Below, one piece after another: positions 1-7,627 of a stretch of DNA of 8,490 nt. The notes below the pieces were generated by a model. The model did no database searches, had not been told where the DNA came from, and was given only the letters and a program-made list of their open reading frames with translations. Position 1 is the first letter of the stretch. Each line of letters begins with the position of its first letter. A program made the translations under genes and the position numbers. Source of the DNA: Actinomycetota bacterium (lineage in GTDB: Bacteria > Actinomycetota > Thermoleophilia > Gaiellales > Gaiellaceae); the NCBI GenBank assembly GCA_005883245.1, contig VAXT01000046.1:1-8490 (forward strand), written 5' to 3'.

Positions 1-906
1 GACGATTGCGAACTGCTGCGCGTAGTTGTCCTCCTGCCCGCTCGGGCTGCCCGCCGTCTGGTACTTGGTCCGGCCGCGCTCGGCGAGCGTTCGCGTCACG
101 TCCTGGAACTTCTTGGCGCCGGCGTGCGTGAACGCCATGAGCACGAGTGGCTGGCCCTGCTCGGCGCCCTGCGTGCCGAAGTCCTGTTTCGTGCCCTTGA
201 GGTTCAGGTCGGAGCCGGACATCTCCGGGATCGGGCCGCCTTCGGCGTTCGCATGCGGGCGGTACCTGAAGAGGTAGTAGTAGGTCGCCCTCGGAGGGCC
301 GACGTTCGGACAGAAGGTCGCATCAGGGGTACAGCGGACGAGGGCCATGTTCCCCGGGACGTACAGGACCTTGTGCCCCTTGGGCACTGCGCCCTTCTTG
401 CCGTTGTGGCGCACGTACTTCGAGCCGAGCAGCTCCTGCTCGGTCGGGAACGGACCGGCTACCAGCTTGTAGTTGGTCGCTTTCGAGCCCGGCTTCTTGA
501 CCGGCGCAAAGAGATAGAACTCCTGCGAGTCGCTCGCCTTCCCCTGCCCCTGCACGGGCAAGAGCGTCTTGTAGAGCGAGGTCAGCGGGGTCGGATTCCC
601 CTGGAGGTCGGCAGTCGGCGGCAGCAGGTCGCCCTGGAGGTCGAAGAGCTCGAGCCGCGCCGTCTTCCCGATCACTTCCTGGGCGCGATCCGGGTTCACG
701 CCGGCGAGCTCGATCACCATCTGGTCCTTGCCCTGCTTCCGGATCTCCGGCTCGGTCACGCCGAGCTTGTCGACCCGCCTGCGCATGACCGATTGGGCCG
801 TGTCCATGCCGTCGGAGGTGACCTGCTCACCTCGTGGGAGCGCAGCCCCGATCAAGGCCGCGATGATCAGGCCCAACAGCAGGAAATGGGAGCGGCGCTC
901 GGCCAA
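1..906 (-). CDS. secD: SecD, Sec translocase auxiliary subunit (3' end outside window)
   Basis: SecD pairs with SecF in the membrane and uses the proton motive force to help pull secreted proteins through SecYEG. The visible part is 302 codons. It has one N-terminal membrane helix (about residues 7-24), then the start of the large extracytoplasmic P1 region with MRRRVDKLGVTEPEIRKQG (41-59), the usual R-V-x-x-L-G-V-x-E-P-x-I block, and KTARLELFDL (81-90). The last visible residues, FAIV, are where the family normally continues into LDG. The start is taken as TTG at 906: it is the only acceptable start in frame after the yajC stop at 918-916, and AGGG overlapping that stop lies 7 bases upstream. 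The next in-frame Met comes after the helix. Oddity: the LGLDLxGG segment normally found between the first helix and the R-V-x-x-L-G-V block is missing, with only about ten residues in its place. Identity is firm; whether the protein is fully functional is open. Confidence 0.93.
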   Translation of the reverse strand, partial: MAERRSHFLLLGLIIAALIGAALPRGEQVTSDGMDTAQSVMRRRVDKLGVTEPEIRKQGKDQMVIELAGVNPDRAQEVIGKTARLELFDLQGDLLPPTADLQGNPTPLTSLYKTLLPVQGQGKASDSQEFYLFAPVKKPGSKATNYKLVAGPFPTEQELLGSKYVRHNGKKGAVPKGHKVLYVPGNMALVRCTPDATFCPNVGPPRATYYYLFRYRPHANAEGGPIPEMSGSDLNLKGTKQDFGTQGAEQGQPLVLMAFTHAGAKKFQDVTRTLAERGRTKYQTAGSPSGQEDNYAQQFAIV

Positions 907-915
907 GGTGAAGCC

Positions 916-1229
916 CTAGGGTAGCGGTGTTTCGGGCGGGTCCGTTGACCCGTCTGGACTATCCAGCGGCTCTCCTTCGGCTCCCGCTTCGGTGCGCGCG
1001 GTGATCGCGCTCTTCGCGAGCTTGACGCGCGTGTCGGGCGCGATCTCGAGCACGATGTAGTGGTCGCCGACCTCCCGCACGAGCCCGAAGATCCCGCCGA
1101 GCGTCATCACCTCGTCACCGAGCTCGACGTCGGACATCAATCGATCCTGTACCTGCCGTCGTCGGCGCTGCGGCATGACGATCAGCAGGTAGAAGAGAAT
1201 CAGCATTCCGCCGAGGAAGATGAGAGCGG

Positions 1230-1233
<4 letters not shown>
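916..1233 (-). CDS. yajC: YajC, preprotein translocase accessory subunit
   Basis: YajC is a small single-pass membrane protein that associates with SecDF and the Sec translocon. This protein is 105 residues, normal for the family. It has an N-terminal membrane helix (about 3-20), then the typical junction PQRRRRQVQ (21-29) and the signature DVELGDEVMTLGGIFGLV (35-52), followed by a short beta-rich domain and a low-complexity acidic, Pro-rich tail (about 82-105). The start is GTG at 1233-1231, which overlaps the tgt stop as GTGA; this points to translational coupling and removes any need for its own ribosome site. The reading frame stays open upstream into tgt, but that extension is out of frame with Tgt and encodes only Arg/Pro-rich shadow sequence. 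The secD TTG lies 9 bases beyond the stop and in the same frame. Confidence 0.95.
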
Positions 1234-2322
<1,089 letters not shown>

Positions 2323-2336
<14 letters not shown>

Positions 2337-2640
2337 CGCCCTCAAACGGGGCGAGCTCGGCCGTGACGACCCGGAACCATTGCGCGATTTTGGCCGCGGC
2401 TTCACGATCTCGATGCTGATCGAGGTCGCCGCCCATGTATTTCCCTCGGATCCGGGCCAGCGCCTCCGTCACAGCGGCGACATCACCTCCGCGTTCAAGT
2501 ACTGAGGCAATGCGAGGCGCATAGTTCTCGTATTCGTCAAGCGGCACCCCATCGACTCCGACAGGATCCCACGCGGTCCCGAGGATGAGGCTGAGCTCCC
2601 GCAGTCGTTGATTCGTCCACCGGCGACGCGCATCACTCAT
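2323..2640 (-). other. C-terminal WDPVGV/DEYENY module replacing the QueA C terminus; possible stand-alone small gene
   Basis: This is residues 211-315 of the fused ORF, starting exactly at an internal ATG (MSDARRRWTNQRLREL) and so 105 residues if translated alone. Key residues are WDPVGV (234-239), DEYENY (245-250), a helical stretch with LERGG (258-262), and KYMGG (277-281). The pattern resembles small uncharacterised bacterial proteins with a W-D-P-I-G-V, D-E-Y-D-x-Y and M-G signature, which I remember as stand-alone proteins of about 90-110 residues. I cannot give a reliable family name or function. Hand counts of G+C in the four 60-base rows over 2401-2640 are about 60, 65, 60 and 62%, against about 68-80% in sampled rows of flanking queA and tgt, consistent with outside origin. 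The internal ATG has no strong ribosome site, so it could be a fusion domain or a coupled gene. Confidence 0.6.
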
Positions 2641-3270
2641 CGCGCGCTCATCGCTGTGAATCACGTGCTCGTCGAGGTCGTCGACCGTCACGGGCCGGAA
2701 GGTGTCGAGGCCGACGTGGAGCGTGATGCGCTCGACGTCCAGCTTGGCCAGGAGCTCCGGCGTGAAATGCAGCCCGGCCGTCGGCGCCGCGGCCGAGCCT
2801 TCGCGGTCCGCGTACACCGTCTGGTAGCGCTCGGGGTCGGCGAGCGGCTCGCTGATGTACGGCGGAAGAGGCGCCTCGCCGGCCGGCTCGCCCTGCAGGC
2901 GTAGGCGCCAACGCCCCTCGCCGAGATGCTCGATCAGCTCCACCGGCCCCAGCCGCTGACCCGCGCGCAGCTTCCTGGTCGGGCGCGCGAGCCCCTCCCA
3001 CTCCCCGACCGCGTCGAGCGGCTCCAGCAGCAGCACCTCAGCCTCGCCGCCCGTCGGCCGCCGCAACCGCAGCCGCGCCGGGACGACCCTCGTGTCGTTG
3101 ACGACGACGAGCTCGCCTCGCAGCTCGTCGCGCAGCTCCCAGAAGAACCGGTGATGCACGTCGCCGGTCGACCGCTCGTACACGAGGAGTCGAGACGCGT
3201 CTCGGCGCTGGGCCGGGTGCTGCGCGATCAACTCGAGCGGTAGCGAGTACTCCAGCTCGGACAGCTTCAT
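2323..3270 (-). CDS. queA: QueA N-terminal two-thirds fused in frame to an unrelated WDPVGV module
   Basis: QueA (S-adenosylmethionine:tRNA ribosyltransferase-isomerase) makes epoxyqueuosine from preQ1-tRNA. Residues 1 to about 206 of this 315-residue ORF are clearly QueA: VVVNDTRVVPARL (55-67), EVLLLEP (78-84), PLPPYI (134-139), ERYQTVYA (147-154), AAPTAGLHFT (161-170), ITLHVGLDTFRPV (182-194) and HVIHS (202-206). After that the usual C-terminal third is absent. The expected GTTSVR, TNFHLP and YRFFSYGDAM blocks cannot be found here or in the other frames nearby. Instead residues about 211-315 carry a different small domain. Normal QueA is about 340-356 residues, so roughly 130 are lost. A ribosyltransferase-isomerase lacking these blocks is likely inactive, unless another copy exists. 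The ATG at 3270 is fixed by an in-frame TAG at 3285-3283; there is no clear ribosome site. The gene heads the operon and overlaps tgt by 14 bases. Confidence 0.88.
2636..2654 (-). repeat. 8-bp direct repeat at the QueA/WDPVGV junction
   Basis: On the coding strand GCGATGAG occurs at 2654-2647 and again at 2643-2636, separated by CGC. The first copy covers the last recognisable QueA codons (S206-D207-E208); the second contains the ATG (2640-2638) that would start the foreign module. The repeat is plainly visible. Its role as a recombination scar is inference, since short repeats arise by chance in GC-rich DNA. Confidence 0.55.
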
Positions 3271-3279
3271 CCGATGCGA

Positions 3280-3289
3280 ACGCTAGCGT
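3280..3289. promoter_or_regulatory. 10-bp perfect palindrome between divergent starts (possible operator)
   Basis: ACGCTAGCGT is a perfect 10-bp palindrome in the 27-base gap between the queA start (3270, minus strand) and the chosen start of the coiled-coil gene (3298, plus strand). Such a site could bind a dimeric regulator acting on both genes. No convincing -10 or -35 box was seen, so promoters probably lie inside the opposite gene's first codons. The symmetry is seen; the operator role is a guess. Confidence 0.22.
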
Positions 3290-3297
3290 CCCTCCCC

Positions 3298-3744
3298 ATG
3301 GACGAGACCGCTATCGCACGGGCACGCGAACGACTCGAGAACGCGGCTCGGGGCCGGGCGTCGCAGGGCGACGTCGAAGCGGCCCTCGAGCGGGCGCGGG
3401 CGCAGGTCGAGGAGCTCGCCGAGCGCGCCGCTGCGCTCGAGACCACGCTCCCGGGGCAGATCCGGGAGGCGATACGGGACGGCGTTCGCACCGAAGCGGC
3501 TCCGGTTGCGCAGCAGCTCGCCGAGGTGCGCGGGCTCGCGGGTCAGACGATCCGGCGCCTGGAAGGGCTCGAGATCGACCTCTTGGCTGAGCGGCACGCG
3601 CGAATCGACGACCTGGCGCTGCTCGTCGACCTGATCTCGTCGGGCTGGAGCAGCATCGACGTCCGCCTCGCGCGCATGGAGCGCAAGCTCGACACCGGCG
3701 GCAGCGCGCAGATCTACCGGTTCGAAGAGCGCGAAGCCAGCTAG
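3298..3744 (+). CDS. Small coiled-coil protein of unknown function
   Basis: I do not recognise this protein. From the chosen start (MDETAIARAR) it has 148 residues and is rich in Ala, Glu, Arg and Leu. It has no signal peptide or membrane helix, so it is probably cytosolic. Residues about 24-50 (DVEAALERARAQVEELAERA...) show the spacing of a coiled coil. A second helical stretch covers about 70-132 and includes LLVDLISSGWSSIDVRLARMERKL (108-131), the least repetitive and most distinctive part. A polar tail follows. An alternative ATG at 3274 adds eight residues but would put the start 3 bases from the queA start and cover the palindrome. Neither start has a clear ribosome site. The gene diverges from queA and converges on the histidine kinase, sharing a CTAG that supplies both stop codons. 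Codon use matches the neighbours and the minus-strand frames opposite it look like shadows, so it is probably real. Confidence 0.72.
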   Translation: MDETAIARARERLENAARGRASQGDVEAALERARAQVEELAERAAALETTLPGQIREAIRDGVRTEAAPVAQQLAEVRGLAGQTIRRLEGLEIDLLAERHARIDDLALLVDLISSGWSSIDVRLARMERKLDTGGSAQIYRFEEREAS

Positions 3745-5135
3745 ACGGGCTCCGTCGGCAGGACGAGCTCGAACTTGCTGCCGCGGCCGATCGCGCTGTC
3801 CAGCTCGATCCGCCCGCCAAGCGCCATCGCGAGCTCACGCGCGATCGCCAGGCCGAGCCCGGTGCCTTTGCCGTCGTGCGTCCAGAACGGGCGGAAGATC
3901 CGCTCCTGCTCGTCGGGGCCGATCCCAGGCCCCGTGTCCTCGACCGCGACGTGGATGTTCCCGTTCTCCGAGCTCAGGTGCAGGCCGACGCTGCCTCCGT
4001 TCGGCGTCCAGCGGAAAGCGTTCGCGAGCAGGTTCGTGATGATCTGGAGGACGCGGTCGCCGTCGGTGACGATCACTGGCTCGGCGGAGACGTCCTGCGA
4101 ATACTCGATCCTCCGCTGCTTCGCCTCCTCGCCGAACGCGAGGTAGGCCTGCTCGAGCAGTCGGGCCATGTCCACCTCCTCGTGGCGAACCGTGAAGCGG
4201 CGCGTGTCGAGCTTCGCCAGGTCGAGCACGTCGCCGACGAGCCGTTCGAGACGGGTCGCCTCGGCCGAGATCACGTCGAGGGAGGCGGTGCGCAGCTCAG
4301 GGTCCTCGACGACGCCCTCGCGGAGGGCCTCGACGTGCCCGCGGATGGCGGTCAGCGGCGTCCGCAGCTCGTGCGAGACGGTCATCAAGAAGTTGCGCTC
4401 GAGCTCCTCGGCCTCGGACAGGCGCGACGTCATCTGGCGGAACGAGTCGGCGAGGTCGGCGATCTCATCGCCGCTCGTCAGCACCGGGACCTCGGTGTCG
4501 TACTGCCCCTCGGCCACCTCGTCCGCTGCTCCGGCCAACCGCCGCAGAGGACGCGTGATTCGTCCCGAGAGGTACCAGGCGAGGACTGCGGTCACCAAGA
4601 CCCCCACGAGCAGGGCGATTGCCAACCGCAAGACAAGTCGGACTGCCTGATCGTGCAGTTGCGCCTGGGGGGTTGCGACGACGAGGCCGCCGAACGGATC
4701 ACCCTTCGGGTCGAGATAGAGCGGATGGGCGACCGCGAGGAAGGTGCGGTGCTCGCCTGGAGGCGTGAACTCGAACTCGAGCGTCTCGCCGCGCAGAATG
4801 GCCGGGAAATTGACGGCCGACTGCCGCAGGGGCCGCAACCCGGAGTTCTGGCCGGAGAAGAACGGCACGCCGACGTAGTAGAGGCGGTTGCCGCTCGCCT
4901 TCTCGAGTCTTCTCGCGGCGAAGAACGGCGGCGCTGTCCCTCGCTCCTGCGTCCTGCGCGCCTGCTCTGCGTAGAGCTGCGTCAGGCCCGCGGCTTCACG
5001 GCGCAGTTCCTTTCGCGCCTGGTTCTGCGTGTAGTTCCGAAACAGCCCGAAGGCAATGAGCGTGGAGACAAGGCCGGTCAACGCGATCCCGGCGAGAAAG
5101 AGCGCCGGAAGGCGAAAACGCAACGACCTAAACAT
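3741..5135 (-). CDS. Membrane sensor histidine kinase (HAMP-HisKA-HATPase)
   Basis: This is the sensor of a two-component system: it should autophosphorylate on a His after an extracellular signal and pass the phosphate to the regulator encoded just upstream. It has 464 residues: a membrane helix at about 9-31, an extracytoplasmic sensor domain at about 34-165 of no type I recognise, a second helix at about 168-189, and a HAMP linker at about 187-240 (GRITRPLRRL...). The HisKA box MTVSHELRTPL has phosphoacceptor His255. The ATPase domain shows the N box NLLANAFRWTP (Asn372), G1 DTGPGIG (400-406), the F box IFRPFW and G2 GKGTGLGLAI (422-431), so all catalytic parts are present. The N box is F-R-W-T where I-K-Y-T or similar is more usual. 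ATG at 5135 lies 2 bases after the regulator's stop, implying coupled translation. Its stop overlaps that of the convergent coiled-coil gene. The signal sensed is unknown. Confidence 0.93.
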   Translation of the reverse strand: MFRSLRFRLPALFLAGIALTGLVSTLIAFGLFRNYTQNQARKELRREAAGLTQLYAEQARRTQERGTAPPFFAARRLEKASGNRLYYVGVPFFSGQNSGLRPLRQSAVNFPAILRGETLEFEFTPPGEHRTFLAVAHPLYLDPKGDPFGGLVVATPQAQLHDQAVRLVLRLAIALLVGVLVTAVLAWYLSGRITRPLRRLAGAADEVAEGQYDTEVPVLTSGDEIADLADSFRQMTSRLSEAEELERNFLMTVSHELRTPLTAIRGHVEALREGVVEDPELRTASLDVISAEATRLERLVGDVLDLAKLDTRRFTVRHEEVDMARLLEQAYLAFGEEAKQRRIEYSQDVSAEPVIVTDGDRVLQIITNLLANAFRWTPNGGSVGLHLSSENGNIHVAVEDTGPGIGPDEQERIFRPFWTHDGKGTGLGLAIARELAMALGGRIELDSAIGRGSKFELVLPTEPV

Positions 5136-5137
5136 GG

Positions 5138-5848
5138 TTACGCCGTAGCTGCGGCTTCCCTGGCGGGCGTGACCTTGTAGCCGACGCCCCAAACAGTCAC
5201 GATCGGGGACGCCTCGCCGAGCTTCCGCCGCAGCTGGCGGACGTGCACGTCGACCGTGCGGGTGTCGCCCGCGAAGGTGTAGCCCCAGACCCGCTCGAGC
5301 AGCTGATCGCGCGTGAGCACGAGGCCGCGGTGGTCGAGCAGCTCCCAAAGCAGGTCGAACTCCTTCGGCGCGAGCTTGATCTCCTCGTCGCCGACCTTGA
5401 CCTCGCGGCGGCCGGCGTCGATGGTCAGGTCGCCGTGCGTGATGGTCGCGCTCGCAACCTCCTTGCGATCCGGCGTCGAGCGGCGGAGGATCGACTTCAC
5501 CCGCGCCACGAGCTCCCGTGGGTTGAACGGCTTCGTCAGGTAGTCGTCGGCGCCGACCTCGAGCCCGATGATCTTGTCCACGTCCTCGTCGCGAGCCGTG
5601 AGCATCAGGATCGGCACGTCCGAGCGGCGGCGGATCCGGCGGCAGACCTCGATCCCGTCGATGTCCGGGAGCATCAAGTCGAGCACGATCAGCGACGGCT
5701 GGTGGCCCTCCGCCTTCGTCAACGCGTCCTCGCCCGTCTCGGCGACGTGGACGTCGTAGCCCGCGTTCTTCAAGTAGAGCGAGACGAATGACGCGATCGA
5801 CGCCTCGTCTTCGACTACGAGCACGGTTTGTGGTGCGTTCAACGGCAT
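5138..5848 (-). CDS. OmpR/PhoB-type response regulator
   Basis: This DNA-binding regulator is the likely partner of the adjacent kinase. It has 236 residues, typical for the family. The receiver domain (about 7-122) has the acidic pair E13-D14, phosphoacceptor Asp57 in LIVLDLMLPD, Thr84 in LMLTAR and Lys106 in YLTKPFNP. The winged-helix domain (about 135-228) shows KLAPKEFDLLWELL (158-171), DTRTVDVHVRQLRRKL (195-210) and the terminal wing GVGYKV (221-226). The upstream ATG at 5848 is chosen, but its GAAAGGG is only 2 bases away. TTG two codons later (5842) would have a more usual 8-base spacing, so the true start may be there. The gene sits 28 bases after the secreted-protein gene and 2 bases before the kinase, so the three probably form one transcript. 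Target genes cannot be told from the sequence. Confidence 0.95.
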   Translation of the reverse strand: MPLNAPQTVLVVEDEASIASFVSLYLKNAGYDVHVAETGEDALTKAEGHQPSLIVLDLMLPDIDGIEVCRRIRRRSDVPILMLTARDEDVDKIIGLEVGADDYLTKPFNPRELVARVKSILRRSTPDRKEVASATITHGDLTIDAGRREVKVGDEEIKLAPKEFDLLWELLDHRGLVLTRDQLLERVWGYTFAGDTRTVDVHVRQLRRKLGEASPIVTVWGVGYKVTPAREAAATA

Positions 5849-5876
5849 CGCCCTTTCAGGATGCCAGAGCGGGCAG

Positions 5877-6365
5877 CTATTGCGGGGTTGCTGGGGCCAA
5901 GTCGAACGGAGTTGCCGTGTCGGGCAGTGACTGGGGCGGCGAGTCGTTCAGCGACCAGGTGCCGTCGAAGTAGACGTTCGCCGTCGGGTCGCCCGCGCCG
6001 TCGATGACGCCGTCGCCGCGCGCGATCGCGCTGAGGAAGATCGCCCGCCCCCGGATGCGGAGCTCGAATCGCGCGCCGATCAGGCGGAAGCGCAGGTTCT
6101 TGCCCCGGTAGATCGTCGTTCTGACGTTCTTGTAGGTCGTTTTGGCGGCGCCGTAGACGACCGGGCGCTTGCTGTCGTACGGCTTCGGGTCCGTGATCGA
6201 GAGCTGGCCGTTCACACGGCCGGTCATGCTGCCGCGCGCGTTCAGCTCGACGACGCCGCGACCCTCGCGGATCGAGAGCGTGCCGTTCTGAGGAGCCGCC
6301 GGCTGCGATTGGGCGGCGGCCGGGATCAGCACCGCGAGCAGGATGAGAAGCACCGTTTTCCGCAT
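5877..6365 (-). CDS. Secreted beta-rich protein of unknown function, first gene of the two-component operon
   Basis: The protein has 162 residues with a clear export signal: MRK, then a hydrophobic run LLILLAVLIPAAA (6-18) and likely cleavage near AQS-QP. The mature part is rich in Gly, Val, Arg and Thr with alternating hydrophobic residues, for example GTLSIREGRGVVELNARGS (28-46) and LRFRLIGARFELRIRGRAIF (91-110), suggesting an all-beta fold. The tail (about 141-162) is Pro-rich. There is no lipobox, sortase site or membrane anchor. I recall similar uncharacterised secreted proteins in Actinobacteria but know no function. It leads the minus-strand operon with the regulator and kinase, so it might present a ligand to the kinase's outer domain or be part of the response; both are inference. 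ATG at 6365 is the only sensible start. No ribosome site stands out, so a short-leader transcript is possible. Confidence 0.82.
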   Translation of the reverse strand: MRKTVLLILLAVLIPAAAQSQPAAPQNGTLSIREGRGVVELNARGSMTGRVNGQLSITDPKPYDSKRPVVYGAAKTTYKNVRTTIYRGKNLRFRLIGARFELRIRGRAIFLSAIARGDGVIDGAGDPTANVYFDGTWSLNDSPPQSLPDTATPFDLAPATPQ

Positions 6366-6439
6366 TCGGTAGCTGAAGTATCGCGTGCGTCCTTATGCCT
6401 GCAGTGTGGGAGTTGTAAGGAATCCGTTAGCGTCAGGGC
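6366..6439. promoter_or_regulatory. Divergent intergenic region with a 6-bp inverted repeat
   Basis: These 74 bases separate the start of the secreted-protein/two-component operon (minus) from the antiporter (plus) and must hold both promoters unless these lie inside the coding regions. TCCTTA at 6390-6395 and TAAGGA at 6416-6421 form an inverted repeat with a 20-base spacer, so TAAGGA points toward each gene, 18 and 24 bases before the starts. That is too far for ribosome binding. On the minus strand GATACT lies 11 bases before the secreted-protein start and could be a -10 box, but no -35 box is convincing. Confidence 0.3.
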
Positions 6440-7627
6440 GTGTCCGAGCTGAGCGATTTCGGGCTCGTCGTGCTCGTGGTCGCCGGCGGTGTGATGCTCG
6501 CGCTCCTGGCGTCCAGGCTGAGCGAGCGCTATCCCGTGCCCGCTCCGGCATTGTTCCTGCTGGCCGCGCTCGCGCTCCCGGTGGCCCTGCCGCACATCAA
6601 GACCGTGGAGAGGATCGGCGTCGTCGCCGTGATCCTGATCCTCTTCGACGGCGGCATGAACATTGGCTGGCGTCGGTTTCGCCGCGCCGTCGTTCCAATC
6701 GCGACGCTCGGGATCGTCGGCACGCTGACGACCGCCGTCCTCGTCACCGTCTGCGCTCACTTCCTGCTCGACCTGAACTGGACGCTATCCGGCGTGCTCG
6801 GGGCGGCGCTCGCACCGACCGACCCCGCGGTCATGTTCTCGATCCTCGGTAACAAGGAGCTCGGCGGGAAGACAGGGACGATTCTCGAAGGCGAGGCGGG
6901 AGTGAACGACCCGGTCGGAATCGCGCTCCTGATCGGGATGGTCGACTTCGCGACCACCGACGGCGCGTCTGGGTGGTCGGTCGTGCAGGAGTTCGTCCTC
7001 GAGATGACGATCGGGCTCGCGGTCGGCATCGTCGGGGCGGGGCTCCTCGTCGTCTTCATGCGGCGGGTGCGCCTCCCGGGCGAGGGGCTGTACCCGCTGC
7101 GTTCGCTTGCCGCGGCCGGCGTGATCTACGGCCTGGCTGCCGTGGCGCACGGGTCGGGCTTCCTCGCCGTCTTCATCGCGGGTCTCGCGCTGAGCGAGAT
7201 CGACGTCCCGCACAAGCGGCAGATTCAGCGTTTCCACACGACGCTCGCGAGCCTGGCGGAGATCGTCGTCTTCGTCGCGCTCGGGTTGACCGTGAGCGTG
7301 GGGCAGCTCACGGACGAGGGGATCTGGCGGGACGGCCTGCTGCTGGCGATTGCGCTGGCGTTCCTCGCACGTCCACTCGGTCTCGCTCCGCTGCTATGGC
7401 CGCTGCGGCTGAAGATCGGCGAGAAGCTGTTCCTCGCCTGGGGCGGGCTCAAGGGCGCCGTCCCGATCCTGCTCGCCGCCTTCGTGATCCTGGCCGACGT
7501 GCACGACGCGCGGCGACTGTACGAGATCGTGTTCGTCGTCGTGCTGTTCTCGGTCGTCGTGCAGGGGTCGACCGTGCCGTTCGTCGCGTCGCGGCTCGGC
7601 GTCCCGATACGCGCCGCGGGCCGATGA
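6440..7627 (+). CDS. Cation/proton antiporter, CPA1/NhaP-like, membrane domain only
   Basis: This integral membrane protein should exchange Na+ or K+ for protons, serving ion and pH balance. It has 395 residues almost wholly made of hydrophobic helices (about 12-13). Visible exchanger-family features are ILFDGGMNIGWRRF (67-80), ALAPTDPAVMFSIL (123-136), the ion-binding block EGEAGVNDPVGIALL (150-164) with the Asn156-Asp157 pair typical of electroneutral CPA1 exchangers, ARPL (310-313), GGLKGAVPILLA (335-346) and QGST (375-378). K+/H+ members of this group often carry a cytosolic TrkA-C or similar regulatory tail; here the protein ends soon after the last helix. The start is GTG at 6440 with AGGG one base upstream. 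A later GTG at codon 11 would cut into the first helix and is unlikely. The stop overlaps the next gene's ATG (ATGA). The ion transported cannot be decided from sequence alone. Confidence 0.92.
   Translation: MSELSDFGLVVLVVAGGVMLALLASRLSERYPVPAPALFLLAALALPVALPHIKTVERIGVVAVILILFDGGMNIGWRRFRRAVVPIATLGIVGTLTTAVLVTVCAHFLLDLNWTLSGVLGAALAPTDPAVMFSILGNKELGGKTGTILEGEAGVNDPVGIALLIGMVDFATTDGASGWSVVQEFVLEMTIGLAVGIVGAGLLVVFMRRVRLPGEGLYPLRSLAAAGVIYGLAAVAHGSGFLAVFIAGLALSEIDVPHKRQIQRFHTTLASLAEIVVFVALGLTVSVGQLTDEGIWRDGLLLAIALAFLARPLGLAPLLWPLRLKIGEKLFLAWGGLKGAVPILLAAFVILADVHDARRLYEIVFVVVLFSVVVQGSTVPFVASRLGVPIRAAGR

Noticed and set aside
124..924. Plus-strand open frame of 266 residues opposite secD
   Set aside because: Antisense shadow of the SecD frame. 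Low-complexity Arg/Leu/Val/Glu composition with no recognisable domain, while the minus strand encodes SecD motifs throughout.
3741..3780. Intrinsic terminator between the convergent genes
   Set aside because: There is no intergenic space and no GC hairpin followed by a T run on either strand.
3876..5180. Plus-strand open frame of 434 residues opposite the histidine kinase
   Set aside because: Long but compositionally biased and without domains. The minus strand has HAMP, HisKA and HATPase motifs across the same bases.
5849..5876. Separate promoter for the response regulator in the 28-base gap
   Set aside because: No -10 or -35 boxes visible. Spacing and strand suggest co-transcription from the secreted-protein gene.
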